Shown here piece by piece: positions 27,856 through 37,222 of a DNA stretch of 64,000 nt. The stretch is from Peptococcaceae bacterium 1198_IL3148 (GTDB taxonomy: Bacteria > Bacillota > Desulfotomaculia > Desulfotomaculales > Desulfohalotomaculaceae). The position numbers and the translations under genes are program-made. The stretch is taken from contig JBAIYS010000005.1 of the NCBI GenBank assembly GCA_036763105.1, forward strand, positions 113,476-177,475, read 5' to 3'. The first letter of the stretch is position 1, and every line of letters starts with the position of its first letter. The notes beneath the pieces are model-generated. The model was given only the letters and a program-made list of their open reading frames with translations, did no database searches and had not been told where the DNA came from.

Positions 27856-28764
27856 TTGGCAGAAAGCAAGCGAACTATTAAAAATGCCAGTTTGATTGGA
27901 GAATATGAAAATATTTTTAAATGTCCATTCTGTTCTAATCAAATGCACTTAGTTGATTTAAAAAGTTTAATTTGCACTAACCGGCATTGTTTTGATTTAG
28001 CTAAACAGGGCTATGTAAATCTGTTCACCCATGCTATTAAAACTAAGTACGATAAACAAATGTTTAATTCCAGAAGAGTTATTTGCAACATCGGTTTTTT
28101 TGATCCACTGATCGAAAAAATTAGCCAACTGATACTTAATGAAATAAAAGCTAACGGTGATTCAGTTAAAATATTGGATGCTGGCTGTGGCGAGGGTTTT
28201 CATTTATCCCGTATAAAAGAAAAAATATCGCAATCCACTGCCATTGATTTACTAGCAGTGGGCTGTGACATTTCTAAAGAAGGCATTATCATTGCTGCCA
28301 AGGCACATCCCAATAACATTTGGTGTGTTGCTGATCTTAACAAATGTCCGTTTAAAGACAACCAGTTCAATTTCATTCTGAACATTTTATCTACCGCTAA
28401 CTATACCGAGTTTCAAAGAATGCTTGCTGATGATGGCATAATCATCAAGGTTGTTCCCGATAGCAGCTATCTGCAGGAATTAAGACAAATCTTTTATGAG
28501 AAAACGGATAAAGCATCCTATACCAATAATCAAACAGTAGAACTATTTAAAAATAATTTAAGTTTTGTAGATATGCAACGGGTTCAGTACAGCGTACCGA
28601 TAGACAACACAACCATAGAACATTTGATTCACATGACTCCTTTATCCTGGGGAACAACGGAATCACAATGGCAAAGGGCGTTAGAAATGAATTTAAAAGA
28701 AATAACTATTGACCTAACCATTCTGGTTGGGAAAAAAAAGGGGCTGTTGCAGAACCTGCTGTAG
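27856..28764 (+). CDS. 23S rRNA (guanine-N1)-methyltransferase, RlmA/TlrB type
   Basis: TTG 27856 is preferred, 7 bases after ATGGAGG, giving 302 aa. An N-terminal zinc finger (FKCPFCSNQMHL ... LICTNRHCFDLAKQGYVNLF) is the RlmA signature, followed by a class I SAM domain with LDAGCGEGFHL (about 100-110) and DISKEG. Such enzymes methylate G745 or G748 in 23S helix 35; the latter can confer tylosin-type resistance. Its last residues are formed by an inverted-repeat element inserted at the 3' end. Monocistronic. Confidence 0.85.
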   Translation: MAESKRTIKNASLIGEYENIFKCPFCSNQMHLVDLKSLICTNRHCFDLAKQGYVNLFTHAIKTKYDKQMFNSRRVICNIGFFDPLIEKISQLILNEIKANGDSVKILDAGCGEGFHLSRIKEKISQSTAIDLLAVGCDISKEGIIIAAKAHPNNIWCVADLNKCPFKDNQFNFILNILSTANYTEFQRMLADDGIIIKVVPDSSYLQELRQIFYEKTDKASYTNNQTVELFKNNLSFVDMQRVQYSVPIDNTTIEHLIHMTPLSWGTTESQWQRALEMNLKEITIDLTILVGKKKGLLQNLL

Positions 28765-28860
28765 TAGGGAGCGGTTTCCACGCAACCCCCTAAGTAACAT
28801 AGGTTTGGTGCAGGGGCAGGCATGAAAACCTGTCCCACACTGCTTTTTGCAACAGTCCCT
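28739..28860. mobile_element. Short inverted-repeat element (MITE-like or IS remnant)
   Basis: Terminal arms 28739-28751 (AGGGGCTGTTGCA) and 28848-28860 (TGCAACAGTCCCT) are complementary at 12 of 13 positions and bound a 122-base non-coding segment containing a CTGTCCC hairpin. GGGCTGTTGCA-type ends occur on some IS elements. The left arm supplies the last codons of the rRNA methyltransferase gene, and the right arm ends 6 bases from the hydrogenase stop, so it may also act as a bidirectional terminator. Confidence 0.55.
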
Positions 28861-28866
28861 CTAAAT

Positions 28867-30249
28867 TTACTTATCTATTTTACCGGCATATTTTTCCACC
28901 GCTCTGGTGGCTACATTTAGTCTGATTAACGAGCCAGGCCCACCAACACAACCGCCTTCGCAACCCATGCCTTCCACAAATACAAACTGATCACCGGCGG
29001 CCTGTTTAGCACCACTTTTCAAGGCGGTTAAGCATTCCCTCAGGCCCTGGGCTCTAATTACCTCCATAGGTACATCGGTCAAATGCCGCGCCACCGCACC
29101 GCAAACACCGCCGGTTCTGGCAAATAAACGACCAAAGGGTGAGGCGTCACTCATTTCCACTGGTTCACAGTCGGCGGGGACAATCTCCGCCGCTGACAAA
29201 ATTGCCGCCAACTCTTCAAAGGTGATGGCATAATCTATTTCGTTACCCATTCTAATTTCTGCCTTTTTGGCAATGCAGGGGCCGATAAATACCGTGGTCA
29301 CGTTATTGTTGTAGCGGTCTTTAATTAGTTGACCAGTTACTCTCATTGGTGACAGTGCTGTGGATACCTTATCGGCCAATTCAGGCATTTTTATCTTGAT
29401 TGCTTTGGCGTGGGCGGGACAACAAGAATTGGTCATCAGCTTTTGATCAAGATGTTCTTTAATCTCTTCCGCTTCCCATAGGGCCACCACATCTGCACCT
29501 TTGGCTGCTTCAATAACGTCATCAAAACCTAATTGTAGCAGGGCAGATTTAATATGATCTAAAGTAGCCTTAGGTCCAAACTGACCGGCAACGGCCGGTG
29601 CCACCACTGCCACTGTAGGTTGTCCCTTGTCTTTAAGTGCCACAATTACCTGTTTCATTTTTGATGTATCGGTAATGGCACCGAAGGGGCAAACGGTAAC
29701 ACATAGTCCACAGGAAACACAACTCTCTCCATTAATCACTGCCCGGCGATCTTCATCAAAGGTGATGGCGCCCATGGCACAGGATCTTTCACAGGGACGA
29801 GAAATTTCCACAATGGCGTGGTAAGGACAGCTTTTGGCACAGATGCCACATTCCACACAACTGTTATTGTCAATATAGGCCCGAGTTTGCACCACTGATA
29901 TTGCTTTCTTCGGGCAACTGTTGCGACAGGGATGGGCAACGCAATTTTGACAAGCATCGGTAACAATAAATTTATTTAGCGAACAACCGTTGCATGCCTC
30001 GGGGATAACAGTTACCAAATAATCTTCATCAGAACCTGCACCCATGGCTATGCGGATGCGATCTTCAGCAATGGCTCTTTCTTTAAAAATGCAACAACGA
30101 TAACGAGCCGGCCCAGCGGGGATTATTTCCACCACTAGTTCTTTAATTGCCTGTTCAGTCAGCTGATTACCCTCATGGTTTAATAACCATTGGGCCACTT
30201 TGGTCAGAACATTCCTGCGCAGAATAGTTATTTCTGAAGCTGGATTCAT
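28867..30249 (-). CDS. Monomeric [FeFe] hydrogenase
   Basis: H2 metabolism with ferredoxin-type electron transfer. The 460-aa protein has an N-terminal Cys-rich region with ferredoxin motifs (CVECGICAKSCP around 136 and CVSCGLCVTVCP around 177) and the H-cluster domain: P1 TNSCCPAH (about 272), P2 FIGPCIAKKAE (about 322) and P3 EGMGCEGGCVGGPG (about 430). P1 ends in PAH rather than the PGW of well-studied producers, and the gene is not linked to NADH or formate modules, which fits the less-studied group B-type monomeric enzymes. Maturases HydEFG are not in the window. It is cytoplasmic, with no signal. Confidence 0.88.
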   Translation of the reverse strand: MNPASEITILRRNVLTKVAQWLLNHEGNQLTEQAIKELVVEIIPAGPARYRCCIFKERAIAEDRIRIAMGAGSDEDYLVTVIPEACNGCSLNKFIVTDACQNCVAHPCRNSCPKKAISVVQTRAYIDNNSCVECGICAKSCPYHAIVEISRPCERSCAMGAITFDEDRRAVINGESCVSCGLCVTVCPFGAITDTSKMKQVIVALKDKGQPTVAVVAPAVAGQFGPKATLDHIKSALLQLGFDDVIEAAKGADVVALWEAEEIKEHLDQKLMTNSCCPAHAKAIKIKMPELADKVSTALSPMRVTGQLIKDRYNNNVTTVFIGPCIAKKAEIRMGNEIDYAITFEELAAILSAAEIVPADCEPVEMSDASPFGRLFARTGGVCGAVARHLTDVPMEVIRAQGLRECLTALKSGAKQAAGDQFVFVEGMGCEGGCVGGPGSLIRLNVATRAVEKYAGKIDK

Positions 30250-30371
30250 CTAGTTTCCCCCCTTATAATCTAGTGCATTTGTGATGATTATTACAAAATA
30301 AAATATTTATGTCAACTCATTGTGGATAAGTCGTAATGTTAACAAAATTCGCCATTGTCTAATAAGCAAAA

Positions 30372-30402
30372 GAAAAAAGGGTCTGTTGCCCCAGTCCCTT
30401 TT
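30372..30402 (-). terminator. Terminator of the his operon
   Basis: Minus-strand stem AAAAGGG / CCCTTTT (30402-30396 / 30381-30375) followed by a T-run, 16 bases after the hisIE stop. Confidence 0.75.
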
Positions 30403-30417
30403 ATGTAAACCAATTTA

Positions 30418-31104
30418 TTATTTTCTTCGCTTGCCCAGTTCAGCAAAAATCTCATTTGGAGTTACTTGTTGTTCTGCCATTAAAACCAACAGGTGATAAA
30501 TTAAATCCGCCACTTCATAGGTAACTTCTTCTTTGTTACCGTTTTTGGCACCGATGATTACTTCGGCCGATTCTTCACCCACTTTTTTGCAAATTTTATC
30601 TATCCCTTTGTCAAAGAGGTAAGTGGTATAGGAACCCTCAGGGCGCTGTTGTTTCCGTTCCAAAATGAGTTTATACAACTGATTAATAATTTCCGCTGAC
30701 ACCGCCGGGTCACGCTGTTGACCATATACCTTTTGCGGGTTAAAAACTTGTTTGTCCATCACTGTGACGGTGCGATCGGCATTAACTTGGTAGTGAAAAC
30801 AGCTTTTGTACCCCTCATGGCAAGCTCCACCGCCCTGTTGTTCGGCCAGTATTAATAGCGTATCTTGATCACAGTCGTAATAAATTGACTTTACCCTTTG
30901 CACATGACCGCTGGTTTCACCCTTATGCCACATTTTTTGCCTGCTGCGACTGTAAAACCAGGTTTCGCCAGTTGCCAGTGTCTTTTCCACCGCCTCTGGG
31001 TTCATCCAAGCCATCATTAAAACTTCTTTGGTGGTCATATCTTGCACAATGGCCGGGATTAAGCCGACATGGTTGTACTTTAATTTATCAATGTCAAATT
31101 GCAC
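30418..31104 (-). CDS. hisIE: Bifunctional PRA-CH/PRA-PH
   Basis: Steps 2 and 3 of histidine synthesis. Residues 1-110 are the cyclohydrolase ([18 protein letters not shown] around 50; zinc ligands in DCDQD and [11 protein letters not shown]), and residues about 130-228 the pyrophosphohydrolase ([29 protein letters not shown]). The fusion and 228-aa length are normal for Firmicutes. It is the last gene of the operon, 22 bases after hisF and before a terminator. Confidence 0.96.
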   Translation of the reverse strand: MQFDIDKLKYNHVGLIPAIVQDMTTKEVLMMAWMNPEAVEKTLATGETWFYSRSRQKMWHKGETSGHVQRVKSIYYDCDQDTLLILAEQQGGGACHEGYKSCFHYQVNADRTVTVMDKQVFNPQKVYGQQRDPAVSAEIINQLYKLILERKQQRPEGSYTTYLFDKGIDKICKKVGEESAEVIIGAKNGNKEEVTYEVADLIYHLLVLMAEQQVTPNEIFAELGKRRK

Positions 31105-31126
31105 CCAAAATGCCCCCTTGTGTTTG

Positions 31127-31885
31127 TTACTTTCTCACCGCAATGCCCTGCTGAGCTAAAAACTCTTTGGCCTCGGCAATGGAGTATTCTCTAAAATGAA
31201 AGATCGAAGCAGCCAGGGCGGCATCGGCCATGCCTTTGGTAAAGCCATCGGCAATATGTTGTAAATTTCCTACACCGCCGGAGGCAATGATTGGGATGTT
31301 TACTGCTGCGGCAACGGCTTTGGTCAATTCCAGATCAAAACCTTCCTTGGTGCCATCTCGATCCATACTGGTGAGCAATATCTCCCCCGCCCCTAATTCT
31401 TCTACCTTCTGGGCCCATTCAATAGCATCGATACCGGTGGGTTTACGGCCGCCATGGGTGTAAATCTCCCATTTGTTTGCACCCACTTGCCGGGCATCTA
31501 TGGCCACCACAATGCATTGATTGCCAAATTTGTTGGCCCCTTCATAAATCACCTGGGGGTTTTTGATGGCTGCGGTGTTGATAGCCACTTTGTCTGCTCC
31601 GGCCCTTAGCATCTCTCTCATATCGGCCACTGTGCGGATGCCACCGCCCACTGTAAAGGGAATAAATACTTGTTCGGCAGTGCGTTGTACCACATCCAAC
31701 ATGGTGGCTCGACCGTCACTGGTAGCAGTAATGTCCAAGAATACCAGCTCATCAGCACCTTCGCGATCATATAGGGCTGCCAATTCCACCGGATCGCCGG
31801 CATCACGCAAGTTAACAAAGTTAGTGCCCTTAACCACCCGGCCGTCAGTCACATCCAGGCAGGGAATAATCCGTTTTAATAACAA
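31127..31885 (-). CDS. hisF: Imidazole glycerol phosphate synthase, cyclase subunit
   Basis: TIM-barrel subunit that condenses PRFAR with HisH-derived ammonia to IGP and AICAR. The 252-aa sequence has catalytic Asp11 in [22 protein letters not shown] (about 80) and the second catalytic Asp in [12 protein letters not shown] (about 130). It follows hisA after 11 bases. Confidence 0.97.
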   Translation of the reverse strand: MLLKRIIPCLDVTDGRVVKGTNFVNLRDAGDPVELAALYDREGADELVFLDITATSDGRATMLDVVQRTAEQVFIPFTVGGGIRTVADMREMLRAGADKVAINTAAIKNPQVIYEGANKFGNQCIVVAIDARQVGANKWEIYTHGGRKPTGIDAIEWAQKVEELGAGEILLTSMDRDGTKEGFDLELTKAVAAAVNIPIIASGGVGNLQHIADGFTKGMADAALAASIFHFREYSIAEAKEFLAQQGIAVRK

Positions 31886-31896
31886 TGCTACACCCC

Positions 31897-32625
31897 CTAC
31901 CCTTCGGCTAGCGTCAGTGCTTCTTTAATATCCACTGCACCGCTATAAAGGGCTTTACCCATAATGACACCTTCCACACCATCTGGCTCCAGTGCCTTGA
32001 TCTCCTTGAGATCAGCCAACGTTGACACCCCACCGGAGGCAATTACCTTGAGTTTTGTCGCCCGGGCCATTGCCCCGGTGGCCTCTAAATTAGGCCCCTT
32101 CATGGTGCCATCACGGCTGATATCGGTAAATACAATTCTTCTTACACCAATTTCAACCATATCATAAGCTAAATCCAATGCGGGCATCCTGGACTCCACT
32201 GCCCAACCGTGAACAGCAACCCTGCCATCCCGGGCATCAATGCCCACCACAATTTGTTCTTCACCGTATTGCCTCACCGCAGTCTGTATCATTTCTGGAT
32301 GATTAATGGCTGCTGTACCTAAAATTACTCGGCTTACCCCTGCTGCCAAAAGCAGCTCAATGGTTTCTAAGTTTCTAATGCCGCCGCCAACCTGAACTGG
32401 AATATCCAATGCCGACACAATGTCTTTAATCACCGACAAATTCTTTGGCGCTCCAGCAAAGGCGCCATCTAAATCCACTACATGTAGATATTTGGCCCCT
32501 GCATTCTGCCAGTGTAAGGCCATTTCAATTGGTTGATCAGAATATATCGTTTCTTGATCTAAACGCCCTTCCACCAACCGCACACATTTACCATCACGCA
32601 AATCAATCGCCGGAAATATTAACAT
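31897..32625 (-). CDS. hisA: ProFAR isomerase
   Basis: Amadori isomerisation of ProFAR to PRFAR. This 242-aa half-barrel paralog of HisF has [15 protein letters not shown] with catalytic Asp8, VQVGGGIRN (about 80) and [12 protein letters not shown] with the second Asp (about 130). It overlaps hisH by 7 bases, indicating translational coupling. Confidence 0.97.
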   Translation of the reverse strand: MLIFPAIDLRDGKCVRLVEGRLDQETIYSDQPIEMALHWQNAGAKYLHVVDLDGAFAGAPKNLSVIKDIVSALDIPVQVGGGIRNLETIELLLAAGVSRVILGTAAINHPEMIQTAVRQYGEEQIVVGIDARDGRVAVHGWAVESRMPALDLAYDMVEIGVRRIVFTDISRDGTMKGPNLEATGAMARATKLKVIASGGVSTLADLKEIKALEPDGVEGVIMGKALYSGAVDIKEALTLAEG

Positions 32626-33230
32626 GTCGCCACCAACTTTCCAAAATTCTCCAGTATCTGTAAGCCCAACTGGCTACTCTTTTCTGGGTGAAACTGAATG
32701 CCAAAAACATTTTGGCTGCCAACAATCGAGGCAAAAGATATTCCGTAATCAGTGGTGGTTAAAACAAGTTGGCTGTCCGCTGGGTCAACATAGTAAGAAT
32801 GCACAAAATAAACGGCTGATCCGTTTTCCACCCCCATTAACAACGGACTTTGCTGTTTAATTTCAATTTGGTTCCAACCCATATGGGGGATTTTATAACC
32901 GGGGGGTAAGCGACGAACTTTGCCTGGAAAGATGCCTAAGCCCGCGGTTTCGCCCCACTCTTCGCCGGATTCAAATAATAATTGCTGTCCCAAACAAATA
33001 CCCAACAGAGGCTTGCCCGATGCAGCTAACCTTTGTAATGGTGCCACCATACCCATTTGCTTTAAATTTTCCATAGCATCAGCAAAGGCCCCAACACCAG
33101 GTAACACTACACCACGGTAGTTTTCCAACTGGTTGGGGTCTGACACAAAGTCCGCTTGAAAACCCACCTTTGCAAAGCCCTTTTGCACACTGCGCAGGTT
33201 TCCCATACCATAATCGACAATTGCTATCAT
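32619..33230 (-). CDS. hisH: Imidazole glycerol phosphate synthase, glutaminase subunit
   Basis: Class I glutamine amidotransferase supplying ammonia to HisF. The 203-aa protein has the nucleophile Cys79 in GICLGQQLLFE and the catalytic His/Glu in GIQFHPEKS (about 183-187), with YGMGNL near the start. It is located between hisB and hisA. Confidence 0.97.
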   Translation of the reverse strand: MIAIVDYGMGNLRSVQKGFAKVGFQADFVSDPNQLENYRGVVLPGVGAFADAMENLKQMGMVAPLQRLAASGKPLLGICLGQQLLFESGEEWGETAGLGIFPGKVRRLPPGYKIPHMGWNQIEIKQQSPLLMGVENGSAVYFVHSYYVDPADSQLVLTTTDYGISFASIVGSQNVFGIQFHPEKSSQLGLQILENFGKLVATC

Positions 33231-33253
33231 TTGTAAAAAACGCTCCCTAACCC

Positions 33254-33841
33254 TTATAGTAGTCCCTTGGTGGAAGGCACACCTTTAACCTGGCCATCAA
33301 TAGTAACCCCTTGTCTCATGGCTCGGCCTAGGGCCTTGAAGATGGCTTCAATAATATGATGGGTATTTCGACCGCTGAATAATTTGATATGTAGAGTGAT
33401 ACCGCCATTCACCGCCAACGCCCGCAGAAATTCTTCCACCAATTCAGTATCGAACTCCCCCACCTTTTGGGCCGGTAGATTAACGTCCATTTCTAAATGG
33501 CCTCGGCCGCTAAAGTCGACCACTGCCAGCGCCAATGCTTCATCCATCGGTACAAATGCCTGTCCGTACCGGGCGATACCTTCTTTGTTGCCCAAGCTCT
33601 GGCGTACCGCGTTGCCGAGGCAAATACCCACATCTTCCACGGTATGGTGCGAATCCACACATAGGTCTCCCTGGGCATAGAGCTCCAAGTCAAAACCACC
33701 GTGTTTTGCCCATAGATTCAACATGTGATCAAAAAAGCCGATTTCTGTACACACTTTACCGCAACCGTCACCGTCAATATTTAACTCCAAAGAGATGTTG
33801 GTTTCTAAAGTTGTTCTTTCAATTTTCGCCATGCGCTTCAT
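33254..33841 (-). CDS. hisB: Imidazoleglycerol-phosphate dehydratase
   Basis: Mn-dependent dehydration of IGP. The 195-aa monofunctional form has FFDHML (about 37), DSHHTVEDVGI (about 63), DEALA, FSGRGHL and RNTHHIIEAIFKALG (about 157), the paired His motifs for manganese. The ATG at 33841 abuts the hisC stop; ATG 33832 is an alternative start. Confidence 0.97.
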   Translation of the reverse strand: MKRMAKIERTTLETNISLELNIDGDGCGKVCTEIGFFDHMLNLWAKHGGFDLELYAQGDLCVDSHHTVEDVGICLGNAVRQSLGNKEGIARYGQAFVPMDEALALAVVDFSGRGHLEMDVNLPAQKVGEFDTELVEEFLRALAVNGGITLHIKLFSGRNTHHIIEAIFKALGRAMRQGVTIDGQVKGVPSTKGLL

Positions 33842-34924
33842 TTAGTTCACTCCATTGGTGATTATTGCCTTCGTTGCTTGCAATAATTGTTCGTTTTCTT
33901 CGGTGGTGCCGACACTTATTCTTAAATGGTTAGGCAATGACCGGCCTAGGTTTCGTACTAGAATGTTTTTTTCTAATAGTTTACGGTGCAACACATTGGC
34001 ATCCATGTCGGTGTGCACCAGCATAAAGTTGGCATTGGTGGGATAAACCTTTAATGATGGCAACTGGGATAATGATGTGATCATTTGGTCGCGATCAGCA
34101 ATAATTTTTTGCCATTGATCTTTAAAATGGGGCAAGTATTTTAAAGCTACGCCGCCAGCAACCTGGGAAAAACTATTCAGGTTATAGGGTTGCTTAATGC
34201 GCAGTAAAGCATTAACCACTGTCTCATCAGCCAGTAAGTAACCAATCCTTAAACCTGCCAAACCAAAGGCTTTAGAAAAGGTGCGCAAAATTACCAAATT
34301 GGGATACTTGGCCAGTAGCGGTACACAATCTTCACCGCCAAATTCTATATAAGCTTGGTCAACCACCACCACCCCGTTGGTATTAGCCAGCACCTCTTCG
34401 AGCACTTGTAATGATGTGCCATTGCCAGTGGGGTTATTGGGACTGCACAACATCACCAGCCTAGCCGATGTTGCTTTGACTGCCATATCAATTACATTGG
34501 GATTAATGCTAAAGTCTTGTTGCCTCGGCACTTCCACCGGTTCGGCACCGGCAATCCGACTGTGAATCCGATACATCGAGAAGGTTGGCCCGGCAATAAC
34601 CACTTTACCGCCACTGCCAAAGGCCATCGCCAAATTAAAAATCAGCTCATCGGAGCCATTTCCCATCAATACTTGCTCCGGCTGTACCCCAACATAACTG
34701 GCAATATCCTGGCGCAACGCCTCCGCCATGGGATCGGGATAGCGTGGGAACGCCAACTGTTTCAGCTGGGCACTGATTTCTGCCAATGCCTCTTGGGGAA
34801 AGGGGTACGGATTTTCGTTAGCATCTAATTTAATGGTACCGGGATAATCATGTGGTTGATAGGGTTTTAATGTGCGTAAATCTTCCCGCATTAGCAACTC
34901 AGGATTAAACTTAACCCTAGACAT
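33842..34924 (-). CDS. hisC: Histidinol-phosphate aminotransferase
   Basis: PLP enzyme of fold type I making histidinol phosphate from imidazole acetol phosphate and glutamate. ATG 34924 follows GGGGGAA; 360 aa. LDANENPYPF (about 37), CSPNNPTGNG (about 155), and the Schiff-base Lys in RTFSKAFGLAGLRIGY (about 216) are visible. It lies in standard operon context between hisD and hisB. Confidence 0.95.
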   Translation of the reverse strand: MSRVKFNPELLMREDLRTLKPYQPHDYPGTIKLDANENPYPFPQEALAEISAQLKQLAFPRYPDPMAEALRQDIASYVGVQPEQVLMGNGSDELIFNLAMAFGSGGKVVIAGPTFSMYRIHSRIAGAEPVEVPRQQDFSINPNVIDMAVKATSARLVMLCSPNNPTGNGTSLQVLEEVLANTNGVVVVDQAYIEFGGEDCVPLLAKYPNLVILRTFSKAFGLAGLRIGYLLADETVVNALLRIKQPYNLNSFSQVAGGVALKYLPHFKDQWQKIIADRDQMITSLSQLPSLKVYPTNANFMLVHTDMDANVLHRKLLEKNILVRNLGRSLPNHLRISVGTTEENEQLLQATKAIITNGVN

Positions 34925-34952
34925 AGTATTTTCCCCCAATTCTACCTAACTA

Positions 34953-36254
34953 TTAATCATTTCCGTTCTCAATGTTTTTCAATCTTAATCGCACAGCATT
35001 GGCATGGGCATCTAAGCCCTCAACCTCCGCCAATCTGACCACATGTTCTCCCAAACGGGCTAAAGTGGCTTTAGAAAAGGATATTACTGTGGATTTCTTG
35101 ATGAATGTGTCTACGTTTAATCCGGAATAAAACTTAGCGGTACCTCCAGTGGGCAAAATATGGTTCGGCCCAGCCAAGTAATCTCCCACCGGTTCTGGGG
35201 CGTATGGTCCCATAAAGATTGAGCCGGCATTCTGTACTCTTCCTACCCAGGTGAAGGGATCATCCACCAACAGTTCCAGATGTTCTGGGGCAAAACGATT
35301 GGCCAGATTAAAGGCTTCGTCTAAATCCTTAGTTATTACTATTGTACCATAATCGCCCAGTGAGCGTTTGGCCACGTTTCTCCTAGGACTATCAATAAGT
35401 TGTTTTTCCAGCTCTTGTTGCACCTTTTGGGCCAATTGCTGGTCCGGTGTTAGCAATATCGACGCTGCCAACGGATCATGTTCAGCTTGGGACAACATAT
35501 CCGCTGCCGCATAGGCCGGATTAGCATTGCTGTCGGCAATCACCAGCACTTCACTGGGACCGGCCAACATGTCGATGCCCACTTTGCCATATACTAATTG
35601 TTTGGCGATTGTCACATAAATGTTGCCGGGTCCAGTTATTTTATCCACCGGCCTTATGGTTTGGGTGCCATAGGCCAATGCGGCTATCGCCTGAGCCCCA
35701 CCCACCTTGTAAATCTCAGTGGCTCCGGCCTCAGCGGCAGCCACTAAGGTATAGGGGTTCACTTTTCCGTCTTTGCCGGGGGGTGTAACCATCACAATTT
35801 CCTTTACCCCAGCTACTTTGGCGGGGACAATGTTCATCAACACCGATGAAGGATAAGAAGCAATTCCCCCTGGGACATAGCTGCCTACCCGATATAGTGG
35901 GCGGACCATCTGTCCCATCACTGTGCCCTCGGCGTCTGGCTCAAACCAGGAATCAGACCGTTGTTTTTGGTGGAAGGCATTAATGCGATCCCGAGCCAAT
36001 CTAAGGGATTCTAAAACCTTAGCATCCACCAATTGGTAGGCCTCTTCAATTTCTGCAGTTGTTACTTTTAACTGGTCTTTAGTCAGGTCTGCCTTATCGA
36101 ACTCTTTGGTTAATCTGATTAGGGCACCGTCTCCCTCGTTGCAGACCGCCTCGATAATCTTTGCCACCTGACCGGCAATGTCTTTTTTGTCAACCTCTCG
36201 GCGGTAAAGCAAACCGCTTAATGCCAAATCATCGGATTTTAATACTTTAATCAT
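34953..36254 (-). CDS. hisD: Histidinol dehydrogenase
   Basis: Zinc enzyme performing the last two NAD-dependent oxidations to histidine. ATG 36254 lies 8 bases after GGAGG inside the hisG 3' end, giving 433 aa. IRPVDKITGPGNIYV (about 205), GPSEVLVIAD and LLSQAEHDP-like MLSQAEHDPLA (about 255), and the C-terminal HILPTGGTAKFYSGL (about 365) are diagnostic. It overlaps hisG by 8 bases. Confidence 0.96.
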   Translation of the reverse strand: MIKVLKSDDLALSGLLYRREVDKKDIAGQVAKIIEAVCNEGDGALIRLTKEFDKADLTKDQLKVTTAEIEEAYQLVDAKVLESLRLARDRINAFHQKQRSDSWFEPDAEGTVMGQMVRPLYRVGSYVPGGIASYPSSVLMNIVPAKVAGVKEIVMVTPPGKDGKVNPYTLVAAAEAGATEIYKVGGAQAIAALAYGTQTIRPVDKITGPGNIYVTIAKQLVYGKVGIDMLAGPSEVLVIADSNANPAYAAADMLSQAEHDPLAASILLTPDQQLAQKVQQELEKQLIDSPRRNVAKRSLGDYGTIVITKDLDEAFNLANRFAPEHLELLVDDPFTWVGRVQNAGSIFMGPYAPEPVGDYLAGPNHILPTGGTAKFYSGLNVDTFIKKSTVISFSKATLARLGEHVVRLAEVEGLDAHANAVRLRLKNIENGND

Positions 36255-36912
36255 CAAACAAGCCTCCATCAATCACTTCTCTAAATTTTTCCAGTAAATT
36301 ATTGACCCGTTTCGCTTTGTACTGGTGACTTACTCGGTTGGCAATCAACCGAGAAGTAGACCGCATAATGTCTGCAATGGGCACTAGATTATTTTCCCTC
36401 AGTGTACGACCGGAGGAAACAATATCCACAATCATTTCACTCAATCCCACCATGGGTGCTAATTCTATATTACCATGTAATTTAATAATTTCCATCTGTA
36501 AGCCCTGGCTGCGGAAATAATCCTCAGCTATTCTGGGGAATTTAGTGGCCACTTTGGCGTGTCCCCATTGTTCAAGCTTGATATCCTGCAGCCGTTCCGG
36601 CACCGCCACCACAAAGCGACAACCTCCGTACTTTAAATCCAGCAGTTCATAAACATCCTTTTGTTGTTCCACAATGGTATCTTTACCCACCAAGCCAAAA
36701 TCAGCCGACCCATATTCCACAAAGGTGGGAATATCTGTGGGCCTACAAATAATATAACGCACCCCCTGCTCCTCAACGGTAAATAGCAATTGACGAGAAT
36801 CCTGTTTTAACACATCACAATTTAAACCCACTGCCTCTAACAATTTAATGGTTGGTTTAAACAAAGTGCCCTTGGGTAACGCAAAAGTTATTAAATCAGC
36901 AGCTGCTACCAA
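36247..36912 (-). CDS. hisG: ATP phosphoribosyltransferase, short form
   Basis: First committed step of histidine synthesis. The product is 221 aa and lacks the C-terminal ACT-like regulatory domain, so it is the short form that needs HisZ, which is present at 56078-57256. FALPKGTLF near the start, RPTDIPTFVEYGSADFGLVGKD (about 60) and DIVSSGRTLRENNL (about 165) are characteristic. TTG 36912 is 8 bases after GGAGG. It is first in the operon. Confidence 0.95.
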   Translation of the reverse strand: MVAAADLITFALPKGTLFKPTIKLLEAVGLNCDVLKQDSRQLLFTVEEQGVRYIICRPTDIPTFVEYGSADFGLVGKDTIVEQQKDVYELLDLKYGGCRFVVAVPERLQDIKLEQWGHAKVATKFPRIAEDYFRSQGLQMEIIKLHGNIELAPMVGLSEMIVDIVSSGRTLRENNLVPIADIMRSTSRLIANRVSHQYKAKRVNNLLEKFREVIDGGLFDD

Positions 36913-36954
36913 AACGCCGCCTCCTTTAGTTAGTTAAAGTAATGATATATTAAA

Positions 36955-36983
36955 ATGATAAACCCCCAAGCAGGGGGTGTCAA
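36955..36983 (-). promoter_or_regulatory. his operon promoter with palindromic operator in the spacer
   Basis: Consensus -35 TTGACA (36983-36978) and -10 TATCAT (36960-36955) are 17 bases apart. The spacer itself is a perfect palindrome CCCCC-TGCTT-GGGGG (36977-36963). A dimeric repressor bound here would block polymerase; the TrpR-type protein next to hisZ is the obvious candidate. Confidence 0.78.
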
Positions 36984-37024
36984 GATATTTTTCCCAAAAT
37001 GTTAGTAATTAAGCAAAAATTAGC

Positions 37025-37053
37025 GTGACAAATCATAGTTAGTCTGCTACAAT
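37025..37053 (+). promoter_or_regulatory. Promoter of the ECF transporter operon
   Basis: -35 GTGACA (37025-37030), 17-base spacer, -10 TACAAT (37048-37053). Transcription would begin near 37060, just before the first UAG/GAG triplet at 37065. Confidence 0.75.
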
Positions 37054-37059
37054 CTTGGT

Positions 37060-37206
37060 TAAGTTAGTTGAGTTTAGGTGAGAGCAAGTTTACAACTACA
37101 TACGGAGGTGAGGTGAGTTGAGATGAGACGAGAAGAGCCTAGGTGTGGGTAAGCGGAGTATAACTATTTTGTTAGTTAGCCAGGCAATCTTGTTGCCTGG
37201 TTTTTT
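37060..37206 (+). promoter_or_regulatory. TRAP-type attenuation leader
   Basis: Twelve (G/U)AG triplets lie on an exact 5-base period: UAG 37065, GAG 37070, UAG 37075, GAG 37080, then GAG at 37105, 37110, 37115, 37120, 37125, 37130 and 37135, and UAG 37140 (GUG at 37145). This is the RNA signature bound by the tryptophan-activated 11-mer TRAP. A terminator follows (37180-37206). GCCUAGG (37137-37143), overlapping the last triplet, can pair with CCAGGC (37180-37185) in the terminator arm with one bulge, so TRAP binding would free the terminator, as in the Bacillus trp leader. The mechanism is inferred; the triplet array is directly visible. Confidence 0.85.
37180..37206 (+). terminator. Leader terminator (attenuator)
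   Basis: Perfect 8-bp stem CCAGGCAA (37180-37187) / TTGCCTGG (37193-37200) with a 5-base loop and T6 tail, located 35 bases before the ECF S-component start. Confidence 0.9.
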
Positions 37207-37222
37207 GCATATTAAAAAAGAT

